A stretch of 64,000 bases of DNA from Alkalihalobacillus pseudalcaliphilus (GCF_028610675.1 NZ_JAQQWS010000001.1:682001-746000); one strand, 5' to 3'. Shown: positions 8,705-17,682, numbered from the stretch's first letter. A program made the numbers and translations. Notes: generated by a model not told the origin, from the sequence alone.

Positions 8705-8721
8705 AACTCTCACTCCTTTTT

Positions 8722-9303
8722 ATTTATATTCGAACTTCTTCTATATTTTTCAACATTATTGCCAAACTATTAGTTACAAATTATGTTAATTGTTTCAACT
8801 ACTACTTCGAGAAATAATAATGAGAAGTAAGGTACATGCTAATAAAAAATCGAATTCAATCTAGCCAAGCAACAAGACAGTAAATCAGCCAAAAAGCTAA
8901 TTAACACATGGCAAACTAAAATAACCAGATTAATTTTCAAATACGGACCAAAATTAAAGTCGGAAAGGTCAACAATTATTTAAAATCAAATACCAGCCAT
9001 CTTATTAACCTTAGACGCAGCTAACTGCTCCGCCGCCAAATTATTGATCCTTGACTGGTTAACAGTTAGTTTTTCGTTTAATTTGATTTTGTCCTTTTCA
9101 TTTAAAAGAATAATGTTAGATTTTTTTACTTGAGAATTAGCAATACGAAGCGGACGGAAATATCTACTCCCATGGGACGTAATGGCAAAGATGAGATCCG
9201 CTGGCTGCACCGATTAGCTCAGCGCCACGTGATGTCTCGGAGCATGATTTTCGGTAGCGTTGATTAACGCTCCATAAACTTTCATACAAAAGTAAAAACA
9301 GAG
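8722..9303. other. Gene-free interval with a degenerate dispersed repeat
   Basis: 582 bases between the spoVA2mob-like operon and a DUF421 gene. The part nearest the DUF421 gene is a minus-oriented copy of the family A repeat described separately; the rest (8722-8985) is AT-rich without recognisable genes. A 74-codon open frame here lies in the repeat and is not considered real. Confidence 0.5.
9100..9287 (-). repeat. Dispersed repeat family A, minus-oriented copy
   Basis: Read on the minus strand it starts GTATGAAAGTTTATG, contains GCTACCGAAAATCATGCTCCG, then GCGCTGAGCTAATCGGTGCA, CCATGGGAGT and AATTCTCAAGT, in the same order as copies at 14080 and 40519. The match fades beyond about 9100, although the 8990-9100 stretch may be more of the same element. 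Confidence 0.75.
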
Positions 9304-9315
9304 GTGCAAACGCAT

Positions 9316-9996
9316 ATGAATATGAACTTTGTCTCCTTAACAGTAGAATTATTAATCGGCTTTTTCGCTTTATTAGCCTTAACCAAATTTCTAGGCAAAA
9401 ACCAAATTACACAATTAACTCCCTTTGACTTCATCTCTGCATTAGTACTTGGGGAACTCGTAGGTAACGCTATATACGATCCTGAAATTGGCTTACATTA
9501 TGTTCTGTATGCCATTTGTTTTTGGGGAGCATTAATTTTTTTCATCGAAATGATTACACAAAAAATCCGTGAATCTAGAGCCCTCTTAGAAGGAAAGCCT
9601 TCACTTATCATTGTTAACGGCAAAATTCAATATGAAGAACTTAAGAAGAATAAACTTGATCTCAATCAATTACAGCATTTATTAAGAGAAAAGGACGTCT
9701 TTTCGATACGAGAGGTACAAAATGGCATTCTCGAAACAAATGGCACATTAAGTGTAATGAAAAAATTCAATTACAATACACCTAAAAACGAAGACTTACG
9801 AATTCCTGCAAAAAGCAGTCATTTGCCGATTGCACTCATTATGGATGGTGAAATTATTTACGAAAGCCTCAACTTCTTAAACAGAAAGGAATCATGGTTA
9901 ATGGATGAATTATTACGAAGGGGGATTGCGGGTCCAACCGCCGTCCTTTATGCTGATTGGATTGAAAATGAGGGTTTCGAAATCCAGAAATATTAA
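9316..9996 (+). CDS. DUF421 (YetF-type) membrane protein
   Basis: 226 residues from the ATG at 9316, which follows AGAGGTG; the frame also contains an upstream GTG at 9304. Three membrane helices (FLGKNQITQLTPFDFISALV is the conserved segment) are followed by a cytoplasmic DUF421 domain with LIIVNGKIQYEEL and LIMDGEIIYESL strands and LREKDVFSIREVQNGILE. It is the third DUF421 gene near the spoVA2mob-like operon, on the opposite strand and separated from it by a repeat. No operon partner; cls follows 170 bases later. Function unknown. Confidence 0.85.
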   Translation: MNMNFVSLTVELLIGFFALLALTKFLGKNQITQLTPFDFISALVLGELVGNAIYDPEIGLHYVLYAICFWGALIFFIEMITQKIRESRALLEGKPSLIIVNGKIQYEELKKNKLDLNQLQHLLREKDVFSIREVQNGILETNGTLSVMKKFNYNTPKNEDLRIPAKSSHLPIALIMDGEIIYESLNFLNRKESWLMDELLRRGIAGPTAVLYADWIENEGFEIQKY

Positions 9997-10166
9997 CAAA
10001 CATACTACAAGCAAAGAATATATCATTTTGAATATAAAGAATCGGATATTTAAAGGGAAATTCGTTTCATCCTACCTATGAATCGGGTATGATAGAAGAA
10101 AGTAAATATTTCCTCTGATATAAGGTTCATACGCTTTCATGTCAGAACAATGTAGGTAGGTAAATT

Positions 10167-11621
10167 ATGGACATTTTTTCAACACTCGTCACCGTACTTT
10201 TTATTTTAAATTTCATTTTTGCAACAGTCCTTATTTTTATTGAAAGGAAAGATCCTGCTGCAACGTGGGCATGGCTATTAGTCCTTTATTTTATTCCATT
10301 TTTAGGATTTGTCATTTATTTATTACTTGGACAAAACTTAACACGAAGTAAGCTTTTTTATTGGGAAGGTATTAAAAAAATAGGCTTAGAGGATTCTATT
10401 TCCGTACAAAAGGAACAACTCATCGACCCTCAATTCCAATTCAGAAATGAAATGGTTCAAAAAAACCGCGATCTAATTTATTTACATTTGATGAGTAATG
10501 ACGCACTTCTCACCAAGCATAACCACATCGATATTTTCTATGATGGTAAAGAAAAATTTAATACTTTATTTGAGGATATTGATCGAGCAACCTCCTATAT
10601 TCACATCCAATATTATATTTTGAAGCATGATGATCTCGGGAAAAAATTAATCAAGTTATTAACTAAAAAGGCTAAGCAGGGTGTCACCGTTAGGCTTTTA
10701 TATGACGATTTAGGCTCAAGGAAATTAAGGAAAAAACATCTTAAGGAATTTGAAGACGCGGGTGGAGAAGTCGCTGTTTTCTTTCCTTCAAGTTTTACGA
10801 TTATTAACTTACGATTAAATTACCGAAATCACCGAAAGTTAGTCAATATAGATGGAAAAACTGGCTATATTGGGGGATTTAACGTCGGTAATGAATACCT
10901 TGGCAAGAAAGAGAGATTCGGGTATTGGCGCGATACTCACTTACGCTTACAAGGTGAATCTGTTCACGCTATCCAGACACGCTTTATCTTAGATTGGAAC
11001 CAAGCCGCTAAGAAAAAAGAGATTGAATACGAGGAGCGTTATTTTCCTGAAAACTATTTTGAACAAGAAAATAATGTGCCTATGCAAATCGTATCAAGTG
11101 GTCCGGATTCAGAATGGGAGCAAATTAAAAACGGTTATGTAAAAATGATCTCAGAAGCCAATGATTCCATTTTTATTCAGACCCCCTATTTCATCCCTGA
11201 TCAAACCTTATTTGATGTTCTTCGAATCGCTGCATTATCCGGTGTAGACGTACGTGTGATGATACCTAATAAGCCTGATCATCCATTTGTCTATTGGGCA
11301 ACATACTCTTATGTTGGAGAGTTATTAAAAGCAGGTGCCAAAGTCTATATTTATGATAATGGCTTCATCCATGCCAAAACATTAATTATTGATCGAAGTA
11401 TTAATGCTGTGGGGACAGCGAATATTGATATGCGAAGCTTTAAATTAAATTTTGAGGTTACAGCTTTTATATATGACATGAATACTTCTGAAAATTTAGC
11501 TCTAATGTTTGAGGAGGATATGAAATTATCGTTTGAATTAACACCCGAGTTATATGAGAATCGTTCAAGCTGGATTCGATTTAAAGAGTCTATATCCAGA
11601 CTACTTTCTCCTATTCTATAA
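10167..11621 (+). CDS. cls: Cardiolipin synthase (phospholipase D family)
   Basis: 484 residues: two N-terminal membrane helices (1-60, with the DPAATWAWLLVL motif), then two phospholipase D domains, each with an HKD motif (HRKLVNIDGKTGYIGG and HAKTLIIDRSINAVGTAN). It condenses two phosphatidylglycerol molecules to cardiolipin and glycerol at the cytoplasmic membrane. Length and motifs match Bacillus ClsA/YwnE-type enzymes. Monocistronic, followed by a strong terminator. Confidence 0.94.
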   Translation: MDIFSTLVTVLFILNFIFATVLIFIERKDPAATWAWLLVLYFIPFLGFVIYLLLGQNLTRSKLFYWEGIKKIGLEDSISVQKEQLIDPQFQFRNEMVQKNRDLIYLHLMSNDALLTKHNHIDIFYDGKEKFNTLFEDIDRATSYIHIQYYILKHDDLGKKLIKLLTKKAKQGVTVRLLYDDLGSRKLRKKHLKEFEDAGGEVAVFFPSSFTIINLRLNYRNHRKLVNIDGKTGYIGGFNVGNEYLGKKERFGYWRDTHLRLQGESVHAIQTRFILDWNQAAKKKEIEYEERYFPENYFEQENNVPMQIVSSGPDSEWEQIKNGYVKMISEANDSIFIQTPYFIPDQTLFDVLRIAALSGVDVRVMIPNKPDHPFVYWATYSYVGELLKAGAKVYIYDNGFIHAKTLIIDRSINAVGTANIDMRSFKLNFEVTAFIYDMNTSENLALMFEEDMKLSFELTPELYENRSSWIRFKESISRLLSPIL

Positions 11622-11630
11622 AAAACAAAA

Positions 11631-11668
11631 GACGGATCGTGTCAATAGTTGATACGATCCGTCTTTTT
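11631..11668 (+). terminator. Terminator of cls (probably bidirectional)
   Basis: GACGGATCGT / ACGATCCGTC stem with a 13-base loop followed by seven T residues on the plus strand; an A-rich left flank also allows it to end the convergent sod transcript. Confidence 0.88.
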
Positions 11669-11675
11669 TTCCTAT

Positions 11676-12539
11676 CTAATTCCACTGGACAAGCTTAGCT
11701 TTCTCATACCTCATCGCTACTGCTGGCCAATTCACAATGTTCCACCATTCATTCACATAATCCTTTTTCTCATTTAAATATTGTAAATAATAAGCATGCT
11801 CCCACACATCAAGTACAAGGAGAGGAATCGCATCTTGTTGGGAAAGTTGCTGATGCTTTTCCGCTTGCAAAATTTCCAAACGTTTAGCCCTTGGTGACCA
11901 TACTAAAATTGCCCATCCCCCACCTTCAACTGCATCTGCCGCGTGAGTAAAATGCTCTTTCATTTTATCAAAGCTACCGAATGAACGATTAATTTCACTT
12001 AATAGCTCACCTGTTGGCTCACCCCCACCGTTCGGAGACATAATCTCCCAAAAGATAGAATGCAAATAATGTCCCGCTCCATTAAATGCCGCTTCTCGTT
12101 CCCAATGTTTAATAAGATCATAATTCCCTGTTTCTCTGGCCGTCTGCATTTCTAATTCTGCTTTGTTTAAGCCTTCCACATAGCTTTTATGATGCTTATC
12201 ATGGTGTAAGTACATAATATCTTCCGAGATATACGGCTCTAAAGCATTATACGCATACGGCAAAGGTGGTAGAGTATGACCACCAATCGGCACAGGAGCC
12301 CGTTCCCCACGACTCAAATTCCCTTCAATTAGCATGTAAACGGAATCTAATAAATGTGATAAACTCGCATCGGATATCTGATTATGACTTCTGTGCTCTA
12401 ATGATAATACTTGTTCAATTTGAGTTAACAGTTGACGAAGTTCTCCTTTTTCCTGTTCAGATAAGTGATTCAGTTCAGCATACAAAAAATCTTTATTGTC
12501 TTCGTACCAACGCTTTACTTCACTAATATAAATACTCAT
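11676..12539 (-). CDS. sodF: Superoxide dismutase (Fe/Mn family) with N-terminal extension
   Basis: 287 residues from the ATG at 12539, preceded by AAGGGGG; the open frame extends further but without a ribosome site. About 90 N-terminal residues form a helical extension, then the Fe/Mn SOD fold starts at LPPLPYAYNALEPYI. Metal ligands are visible in LHHDKHHKSYV, GHYLHSIFWEIM and the signature DVWEHAYYLQY. The extension and length resemble B. subtilis SodF (281) rather than SodA (about 202). It converts superoxide to peroxide and oxygen. Whether iron or manganese is used cannot be decided here. Confidence 0.9.
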   Translation of the reverse strand: MSIYISEVKRWYEDNKDFLYAELNHLSEQEKGELRQLLTQIEQVLSLEHRSHNQISDASLSHLLDSVYMLIEGNLSRGERAPVPIGGHTLPPLPYAYNALEPYISEDIMYLHHDKHHKSYVEGLNKAELEMQTARETGNYDLIKHWEREAAFNGAGHYLHSIFWEIMSPNGGGEPTGELLSEINRSFGSFDKMKEHFTHAADAVEGGGWAILVWSPRAKRLEILQAEKHQQLSQQDAIPLLVLDVWEHAYYLQYLNEKKDYVNEWWNIVNWPAVAMRYEKAKLVQWN

Positions 12540-12621
12540 GTCATCCCCCTTAAAAAACATCATTTTATAGTTTATGAATAAAAAGCCCAAATGTGAACTC
12601 ATTTTCATTTTGATCAAAAAA

Positions 12622-12647
12622 AAGAACTACAGTACTCTGCAGTTCTT
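12622..12647 (-). terminator. Terminator of scpA-scpB
   Basis: AGAACTGCAG / CTGTAGTTCT hairpin immediately after the scpB stop followed by a run of eight T residues on the minus strand. Confidence 0.85.
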
Positions 12648-13231
12648 CATGTTTCTTCTGTTTCTAATTCTTTTATAAATAAATCTACATCTTCCTCCTC
12701 TTCATCATTTTCATCAACATGATCAGGTAGTGGTGGTAAATCAGCTAACGTCTTTAAACCAAAATGATCTAAAAACTGAAGTGTCGTTCCATATAAAATC
12801 GGTCTACCTGTGCCTTTCGCTCGCCCGACTTCCTTCACTAGAAGTTTCGTCATTAAAGATTGCAAGGCTTTTTCAGATTTTACTCCACGAATATCTTCAA
12901 CCTCAACGCGTGTGATCGGTTGTTTATAAGCAACGATTGCTAGTGCTTCAAGAGCAGCCTGTGAAAGCCCCTTATGTATCGGAGAAACCGCCAATGCTTT
13001 TATATAACTCAAATGCTCTGGTTTAGTGGCCAGTCGATACGTATTAGCAATCTCAATTAATTGCAATCCACGTGATTTTTGTTGATACTCGTCTTTTAAA
13101 TGTTGCACGGCAAGTTGAATTTGCATAGGCTCCGCATCAATGATTTCCAATAATTGGTTTTCTGATAACCCTTCGTCTCCAGATACAAATAATAAGCTTT
13201 CAATAACTCCAATTAACGCCTTATTCTCCAT
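12647..13231 (-). CDS. scpB: Segregation and condensation protein B
   Basis: 194 residues, the ScpB family with two winged-helix domains (LIGVIESLLFVSGDEGLS at the start; SQAALEALAIVAYKQPITR and RPILYGTT in the second half) and an acidic C-terminal tail. It works with ScpA and SMC in chromosome condensation and segregation. It overlaps scpA by eleven bases. Matches B. subtilis YpuH (197) in length and position between rib and dacB genes. Confidence 0.96.
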   Translation of the reverse strand: MENKALIGVIESLLFVSGDEGLSENQLLEIIDAEPMQIQLAVQHLKDEYQQKSRGLQLIEIANTYRLATKPEHLSYIKALAVSPIHKGLSQAALEALAIVAYKQPITRVEVEDIRGVKSEKALQSLMTKLLVKEVGRAKGTGRPILYGTTLQFLDHFGLKTLADLPPLPDHVDENDEEEEDVDLFIKELETEET

Positions 13232-13991
13232 TTACGTTCTCCTTATTCATTTCATAAATCATAATGCTTTCAAAATTTGAGTTCTGTTGACAGGTAATCG
13301 TATTTGTTTTCATTAATTCTAAAATGGCTAAAAATGTTACAACCATTTGAGATTTATCCTCCGGCACAAATAATTGCTCAAACTTACATTGACCATGTGA
13401 TTTTTGTAGAAAGTCCAAAACTTCCGTCATTCGTATATCAATAGAATATTCTTGATTCCTAATCGTTCTTGTTTGCGGGGCTTTCAGTTTATTTCTTTTC
13501 ATTAGTTTTTGATAAGCAGCAAGCATATCGAACAGCGATACTCCTTGTATGGAGATATCTCTTTTTTCTTCATCTGTTACATAAGGATCTAAATCCTCTG
13601 GTGCTCGTGTTAAAACGAAGCTTCTTTCTTCCTCTCGTTCTTTTAATTCTGTGGCAGCATCTTTATATTTCCGGTATTCAATTAATCGTTGAACGAGTTC
13701 ATCACGGGGATCGTCATCGTCTATATAGTCAATCGCTTCTTCCTCAAGCTCTAACGTTTGGTTTGGTAAAAGCATTTTAGATTTGATCGCGAGTAGCGTC
13801 GCCGCCATCACTAAATATTCACTAGCCACATCTAATTGGATTTCTTGCATTGTATGTATATATGCTAAATATTGGTCAGTAATTTTGGCAACGGGTATAT
13901 CATATATATCAACTTCTGCTTGATTAATAAGATGAAGTAATAAGTCAAGTGGACCTTCAAAGCTATCAAGCTTTACTTCGTATGTATTCAT
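13221..13991 (-). CDS. scpA: Segregation and condensation protein A (kleisin)
   Basis: 256 residues. The N-terminal kleisin signature FEGPLDLLLHLI is followed by AEVDIYDIPVAKITDQYL; the C-terminal third forms a winged helix. ScpA bridges the SMC heads and recruits ScpB. First gene of scpA-scpB; upstream lies a 570-base gap filled with repeats rather than the next rib-region gene. Confidence 0.96.
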   Translation of the reverse strand: MNTYEVKLDSFEGPLDLLLHLINQAEVDIYDIPVAKITDQYLAYIHTMQEIQLDVASEYLVMAATLLAIKSKMLLPNQTLELEEEAIDYIDDDDPRDELVQRLIEYRKYKDAATELKEREEERSFVLTRAPEDLDPYVTDEEKRDISIQGVSLFDMLAAYQKLMKRNKLKAPQTRTIRNQEYSIDIRMTEVLDFLQKSHGQCKFEQLFVPEDKSQMVVTFLAILELMKTNTITCQQNSNFESIMIYEMNKENVNGE

Positions 13992-14079
13992 AAGTCCATC
14001 ACAAGCACTTCCTAAATGATTAGTATTTTCATAGAAATTATATCATATTTTGTCGATAGACCCTATCTTTGATTTTCTG

Positions 14080-14365
14080 TATGAAAGTTGATGCTGGTAC
14101 TCATGTGCGGAGCTTTGCTCGCCGCTACCGAAAATCATGCTGTGCGTCAATCACGTCGCGCTGAACTAACTGGCACAGCCAGTGGATTTCAGCCCGCCAC
14201 CGTCTGCTGGGTTTCTACTAATTCTCAAGTAAAAACAGTCTAACATCATTCTTTTAAAATGAAAAAGAACAAAGGCAAAGTGAACGAAAAGCCACCAGTT
14301 AAAAGCTAAACTCTACTTTCATTTTGTTGGTGGCACAGCATTTTAGCTCCGACATGGGCGTTTTA
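14080..14365 (+). repeat. Dispersed repeat family A, complete 286 bp copy
   Basis: Best reference copy. It starts TATGAAAGTTGATGCTGG, runs through GCTACCGAAAATCATGCT, AATTCTCAAGT and a hairpin (GCCACCAG / TTGGTGGC), and ends GACATGGGCGTTTTA exactly where the next module begins with TATGAAAGTTGATGCTG at 14366. Confidence 0.85.
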
Positions 14366-14430
14366 TATGAAAGTTGATGCTGATGCTCATATGCGGAGCT
14401 TTGCTCTGCTCATCGCTACCGATCATGCTG
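14366..14430 (+). repeat. Dispersed repeat family A, truncated copy in tandem
   Basis: Directly abuts the previous copy: TATGAAAGTTGATGCTGATG, then GCGGAGCTTTGCTC and GCTACCGATCATGCTG, after which similarity ends. Confidence 0.8.
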
Positions 14431-14570
14431 TAGTATAACTCACCCACTTTCTTGCTTAACTGCCTTGTTGGAGCATCTTGGGCGGTCTTTTCTTCACATT
14501 TGTATGGCTTCAATGATAAACTAGCAGTATTGAGTTTATCTGTTTTTAGTATTGAGAGTTAAGGATGATG

Positions 14571-15122
14571 ATGATGTACCCTAAACCATTTTTAGATTAT
14601 CTAGTTTATTTCCACGCTAATTATGATTATTTTGAATGCCATGAAGTGCTTGAAGAATATTGGAAAGAGGCGGAGGAAAGTCAGCGGCACCCTGTCTGGG
14701 TCGGTTTAATTCAGCTTTCTGTTGGACTTTACCATGAAAGAAGAGGCAATTATGCTGGAGCTAAAAAGATGCTACTCAGCTCAAGAAATTATTTAATGGC
14801 TGAAGCAGAATCTGTTCGTCAGTTAAATATTGATTATGACCAATTAGCAGCAGATATTTCCAACCACATTCACACTATTTCAACCATACTTAACTCTGAG
14901 CCCGAACAAGCACAGCACATACAGGTTCTTTTCCAGCCAATAAAAATTCCCTTTTTTGATCAACAAATTCATGAGCTTATACAAAAGAGAAGTGAGGAAT
15001 TAGGCATTAGCTGGCAGCAACCTGAATTCACGGAGCCTTATATTATTCATAAACATAAACTGAGAGACCGATCTGACGTTATCGCAGAACGCCAGAATCA
15101 AATAAAACGAAAAAACTCTTAA
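14571..15122 (+). CDS. ypuF: DUF309 protein (YpuF-like)
   Basis: About 183 residues of the DUF309 family, with the diagnostic helix YFECHEVLEEYWKEAE (HExxExxW) at about residue 20. Four ATGs in a row begin the frame at 14565; TTAAGGA is so close that 14571 or 14574 is a more likely start. All-helical, soluble; function unknown. B. subtilis ypuF lies beside scpA-scpB and the rib operon, the same neighbourhood as here. Convergent with ribH and sharing its terminator. Confidence 0.85.
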   Translation: MMYPKPFLDYLVYFHANYDYFECHEVLEEYWKEAEESQRHPVWVGLIQLSVGLYHERRGNYAGAKKMLLSSRNYLMAEAESVRQLNIDYDQLAADISNHIHTISTILNSEPEQAQHIQVLFQPIKIPFFDQQIHELIQKRSEELGISWQQPEFTEPYIIHKHKLRDRSDVIAERQNQIKRKNS

Positions 15123-15133
15123 AACAAAGAAAC

Positions 15134-15162
15134 AGGTGAGCCAACACATGCTTGGCTCACCT
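15134..15162. terminator. Bidirectional terminator between ypuF and ribH
   Basis: An 11-bp perfect stem, AGGTGAGCCAA / TTGGCTCACCT, lies between two convergent stop codons, with T-rich tracts on both sides (stronger on the minus strand). Confidence 0.85.
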
Positions 15163-15171
15163 CTTCATTTC

Positions 15172-15645
15172 CTATTCTTGATCAAATGCTCTTGATAAAT
15201 TTGCCATTTCTATCGCAGCTGTAGCCGATTCCCAGCCTTTATTTCCAGCTTTTGTACCAGCCCTTTCAATCGCTTGTTCAATAGAATCTGTCGTTAAAAT
15301 GCCAAAAATAACTGGTTTCCCTGAAGATAGAGATAAAGAAGCGATACCCTTGGCTGCTTCATTACATACGTAATCAAAATGTGGTGTCGCACCTCTAATT
15401 ACGGTACCTAACGTGATTACCGCATCATAGCGGTTGCTGTCCACCATTTTTTTCGCCGCGAATGGGATTTCAAAAGCACCTGGCACCCACGCAATATCAA
15501 TATCACTTGCTAAAACACCATGTCGTTTCAAGGCATCTTCTGCCCCTGATAATAATTTACTCGTAATAAATTCATTAAACCTTCCTACTACAATTCCAAT
15601 TTTTAAGTCTGTTCCAATCAAATGTCCTTCTAATCTATTGACCAT
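15172..15645 (-). CDS. ribH: 6,7-dimethyl-8-ribityllumazine synthase
   Basis: 157 residues from ATG 15645, which has a perfect Shine-Dalgarno (AAGGAGGAG) within the end of ribBA; a start at 15663 is possible but worse. Motifs: VGRFNEFIT near the N-terminus, WVPGAFEIPFAAK and GTVIRGATPHFDYVC with the catalytic His. It condenses the pyrimidinedione from the RibBA/RibD branch with dihydroxybutanone phosphate to lumazine, usually as a 60-mer capsid around riboflavin synthase. Last gene of the FMN-riboswitch operon. Confidence 0.96.
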   Translation of the reverse strand: MVNRLEGHLIGTDLKIGIVVGRFNEFITSKLLSGAEDALKRHGVLASDIDIAWVPGAFEIPFAAKKMVDSNRYDAVITLGTVIRGATPHFDYVCNEAAKGIASLSLSSGKPVIFGILTTDSIEQAIERAGTKAGNKGWESATAAIEMANLSRAFDQE

Positions 15646-16891
15646 TCTGAACTCCTCCTTCATTTCTCAATAATTCGTCGATGTTAAATAAATGACCGAG
15701 CTTTTCTGATTTGGTTTGTAAATATGATTGATTCTCTTTCACAGCAGGAAAATGTAAAGGCATACGTTCGATAATTGATAAGCCATACCCACTTAACCCT
15801 GTGATTTTGCGTGGATTATTCGTAAGTAGTCGCATTTGTTTAATACCGAGGTCACGTAAAATCTGTGCTCCAATCCCATACTCTCTTAAATCCGCTTTAA
15901 AACCAAGTTTTTCATTTGCTTCAACTGTGTCATAACCATCTTCCTGCAGTTTGTAAGCTTTGAGTTTATTAATTAAACCAATGCCACGCCCCTCTTGTCT
16001 CATATATAACAAAACGCCAGTTCCAGCTCGCTCAATTTCATGAAGAGCCGCTTGCAGTTGCGGGCCACAATCGCAACGTCTCGAACCAAAGATATCTCCT
16101 GTTAAACACTCGGAATGTACCCTTACGAGCGTAGGTGTTTCACCATTTATCTCCCCTTTTACTAATGCTATACTTTCTGTTTGATCGATTTGGTTCGTAT
16201 AAGCAACAGCTTTAAAGTGTCCGTATTCCGATGGTAAATCTACAACGACCTCTCTTTGTATAAACGTTTCTTTTTTAAGACGGTATTCAATCAAGTCTTT
16301 AATGGTAATCATTTTTAATTGATGTGTTTCGGCGATTTTTCTTAATTCAGGTACTCTCGCCATAGTTCCGTCATCATTCATAATTTCACAAATCACACTA
16401 CTAGCTATCTCTGCACCTGCTAAATGGGCTAAATCAACGGCCGCTTCCGTATGTCCGGCTCGTCTTAAGACTCCACCGTCTTTAGCGATGAGTGGAAAGA
16501 TATGGCCAGGACGTTTAAATGAGGATTTCGTTTCCGATTGTTCGATAATCTTTTGAATCGTTAGTGAACGTTCATAAGCTGAAATTCCTGTCGTCGTCTG
16601 TTCATGATCGACACTAACTGTAAATGCTGTGCCATGTGGGTCTGTATTCGTATCGACCATCGGCTTCAAATCCAACTCCATAGCACGCTTTTCAGTAATC
16701 GGTACACAAACAAGTCCTCGACCAAACGTAACCATAAAGTTCACAATTTCAGGCGTTATCTTTTCCGACAATGCCAAGAAATCACCTTCATTTTCACGAT
16801 CCTCGTCGTCACAAACAATAATGACTTCTCCTTTTTTTAAGGCCACTAAAGCCTCTTCAATTGGATCAAACCGCTCTTCTTTTTTCTCCAT
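15635..16891 (-). CDS. ribBA: Bifunctional DHBP synthase / GTP cyclohydrolase II
   Basis: 418 residues from ATG 16891 (AAAGGTGGTGAAG upstream). Residues 1-200: 3,4-dihydroxy-2-butanone-4-phosphate synthase with DDEDRENEGDFLAL and RPGHIFPL. Residues 205-400: GTP cyclohydrolase II, zinc cysteines in CLTGDIFGSRRCDCGPQL and RQEGRGIGLINKL. It makes both precursors of riboflavin. Its start overlaps the reading region of ribE by some bases, consistent with coupling. Called ribA in B. subtilis. Confidence 0.96.
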   Translation of the reverse strand: MEKKEERFDPIEEALVALKKGEVIIVCDDEDRENEGDFLALSEKITPEIVNFMVTFGRGLVCVPITEKRAMELDLKPMVDTNTDPHGTAFTVSVDHEQTTTGISAYERSLTIQKIIEQSETKSSFKRPGHIFPLIAKDGGVLRRAGHTEAAVDLAHLAGAEIASSVICEIMNDDGTMARVPELRKIAETHQLKMITIKDLIEYRLKKETFIQREVVVDLPSEYGHFKAVAYTNQIDQTESIALVKGEINGETPTLVRVHSECLTGDIFGSRRCDCGPQLQAALHEIERAGTGVLLYMRQEGRGIGLINKLKAYKLQEDGYDTVEANEKLGFKADLREYGIGAQILRDLGIKQMRLLTNNPRKITGLSGYGLSIIERMPLHFPAVKENQSYLQTKSEKLGHLFNIDELLRNEGGVQNGQ

Positions 16892-16907
16892 CTCTTCACC
16901 ACCTTTT

Positions 16908-17561
16908 TTAAATAAATCCATTTTTCTCTAAAAATTCATTCGTAATGTTCGTTTTTTCTTCCTTATATGTCTGTGATTGACTTAATAATTTTTCCGTATA
17001 TTTCGCCAAAACGTCGCACTCAATATTGACCCAATCACCAACTTTCTTGTTTTTTAAAACCGTTTGACTGAACGTATGTGGAATAATGGAAATCGTAAAC
17101 GAATCATCACTCACGTCAAAAATCGTTAAACTGATCCCATCAACCGTAATTGAACCTTTTAGAATCATATATTTCGTTAAACTCTTAGAGACGTCCACAT
17201 GAATATAAACAGCGTTTTTCTCTTTTTTTATAAGCTGAATTCTACCTGTACCATCAACATGACCTGAAACGATATGTCCACCAAAACGTCCATTTACAGC
17301 CATCGCCCTTTCTAAATTAACACGTTGGCCACTTCTAACCTGTTGTAAATTAGATGATTTTAATGTTTCTGGCATAACATCTGCCGTAAAATATGGTGGC
17401 TTTAGTTGCGTAACGGTTAAACATACCCCATTTACTGCTATACTGTCGCCTACATGACAATCTTCTAAAATATGATTGGCTTTCACAACTAAAACAAATT
17501 GCTCTTGCCCTTGACGGATGCTTTGCACTTCACCCATTTCTTCAACAATTCCTGTAAACAT
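16908..17561 (-). CDS. ribE: Riboflavin synthase alpha chain
   Basis: 217 residues, starting MFTGIVEEMGEV after AGGAGGGG. The two lumazine-binding barrels are visible: the first with GVCLTV at about 45-50, the second from GGHIVSGHVDGTG at about 95. It dismutates two lumazines to riboflavin. It is the first gene after the FMN riboswitch; the usual first gene, ribD (deaminase/reductase), is absent here. Confidence 0.96.
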   Translation of the reverse strand: MFTGIVEEMGEVQSIRQGQEQFVLVVKANHILEDCHVGDSIAVNGVCLTVTQLKPPYFTADVMPETLKSSNLQQVRSGQRVNLERAMAVNGRFGGHIVSGHVDGTGRIQLIKKEKNAVYIHVDVSKSLTKYMILKGSITVDGISLTIFDVSDDSFTISIIPHTFSQTVLKNKKVGDWVNIECDVLAKYTEKLLSQSQTYKEEKTNITNEFLEKNGFI

Positions 17562-17648
17562 CAAACCCCTCCTTTCATTCTCTTTACATCACTCATTATG
17601 ATTGGGAGGGCAACATTGCACGCTGACGTTTATTTGTGAAACAGAACA

Positions 17649-17682
17649 TAAAAAAGCCTCCCGATTGTTCATTGGGGAGGCA
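17649..17682 (-). terminator. Riboswitch-controlled terminator upstream of ribE
   Basis: GCCTCCC / GGGAGGC stem followed on the minus strand by TTTTTT, between the FMN aptamer and ribE. This is the expression platform: FMN binding should favour this hairpin and stop transcription. Confidence 0.88.

Larger units (their letters stand above)
13992..14564. other. Gene-free interval between scpA and a DUF309 gene
   Basis: 573 bases holding one full and one partial family A repeat in direct orientation (listed separately). The 120 bases before 14565 must hold the promoter of the DUF309 gene, but I see no clear consensus. Confidence 0.5.

Noticed and set aside
8722..8800. A sigma-G promoter for the spoVA2mob-like operon
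   Set aside because: TTGAAAAATATA and CGAATATAAA are present on the minus strand, but no CATACTA-like -10 at the right distance could be found.
8986..9210. A 74-codon open frame on the minus strand
   Set aside because: It lies in a family A repeat; the same region in other copies is full of stops and no ribosome site is present.
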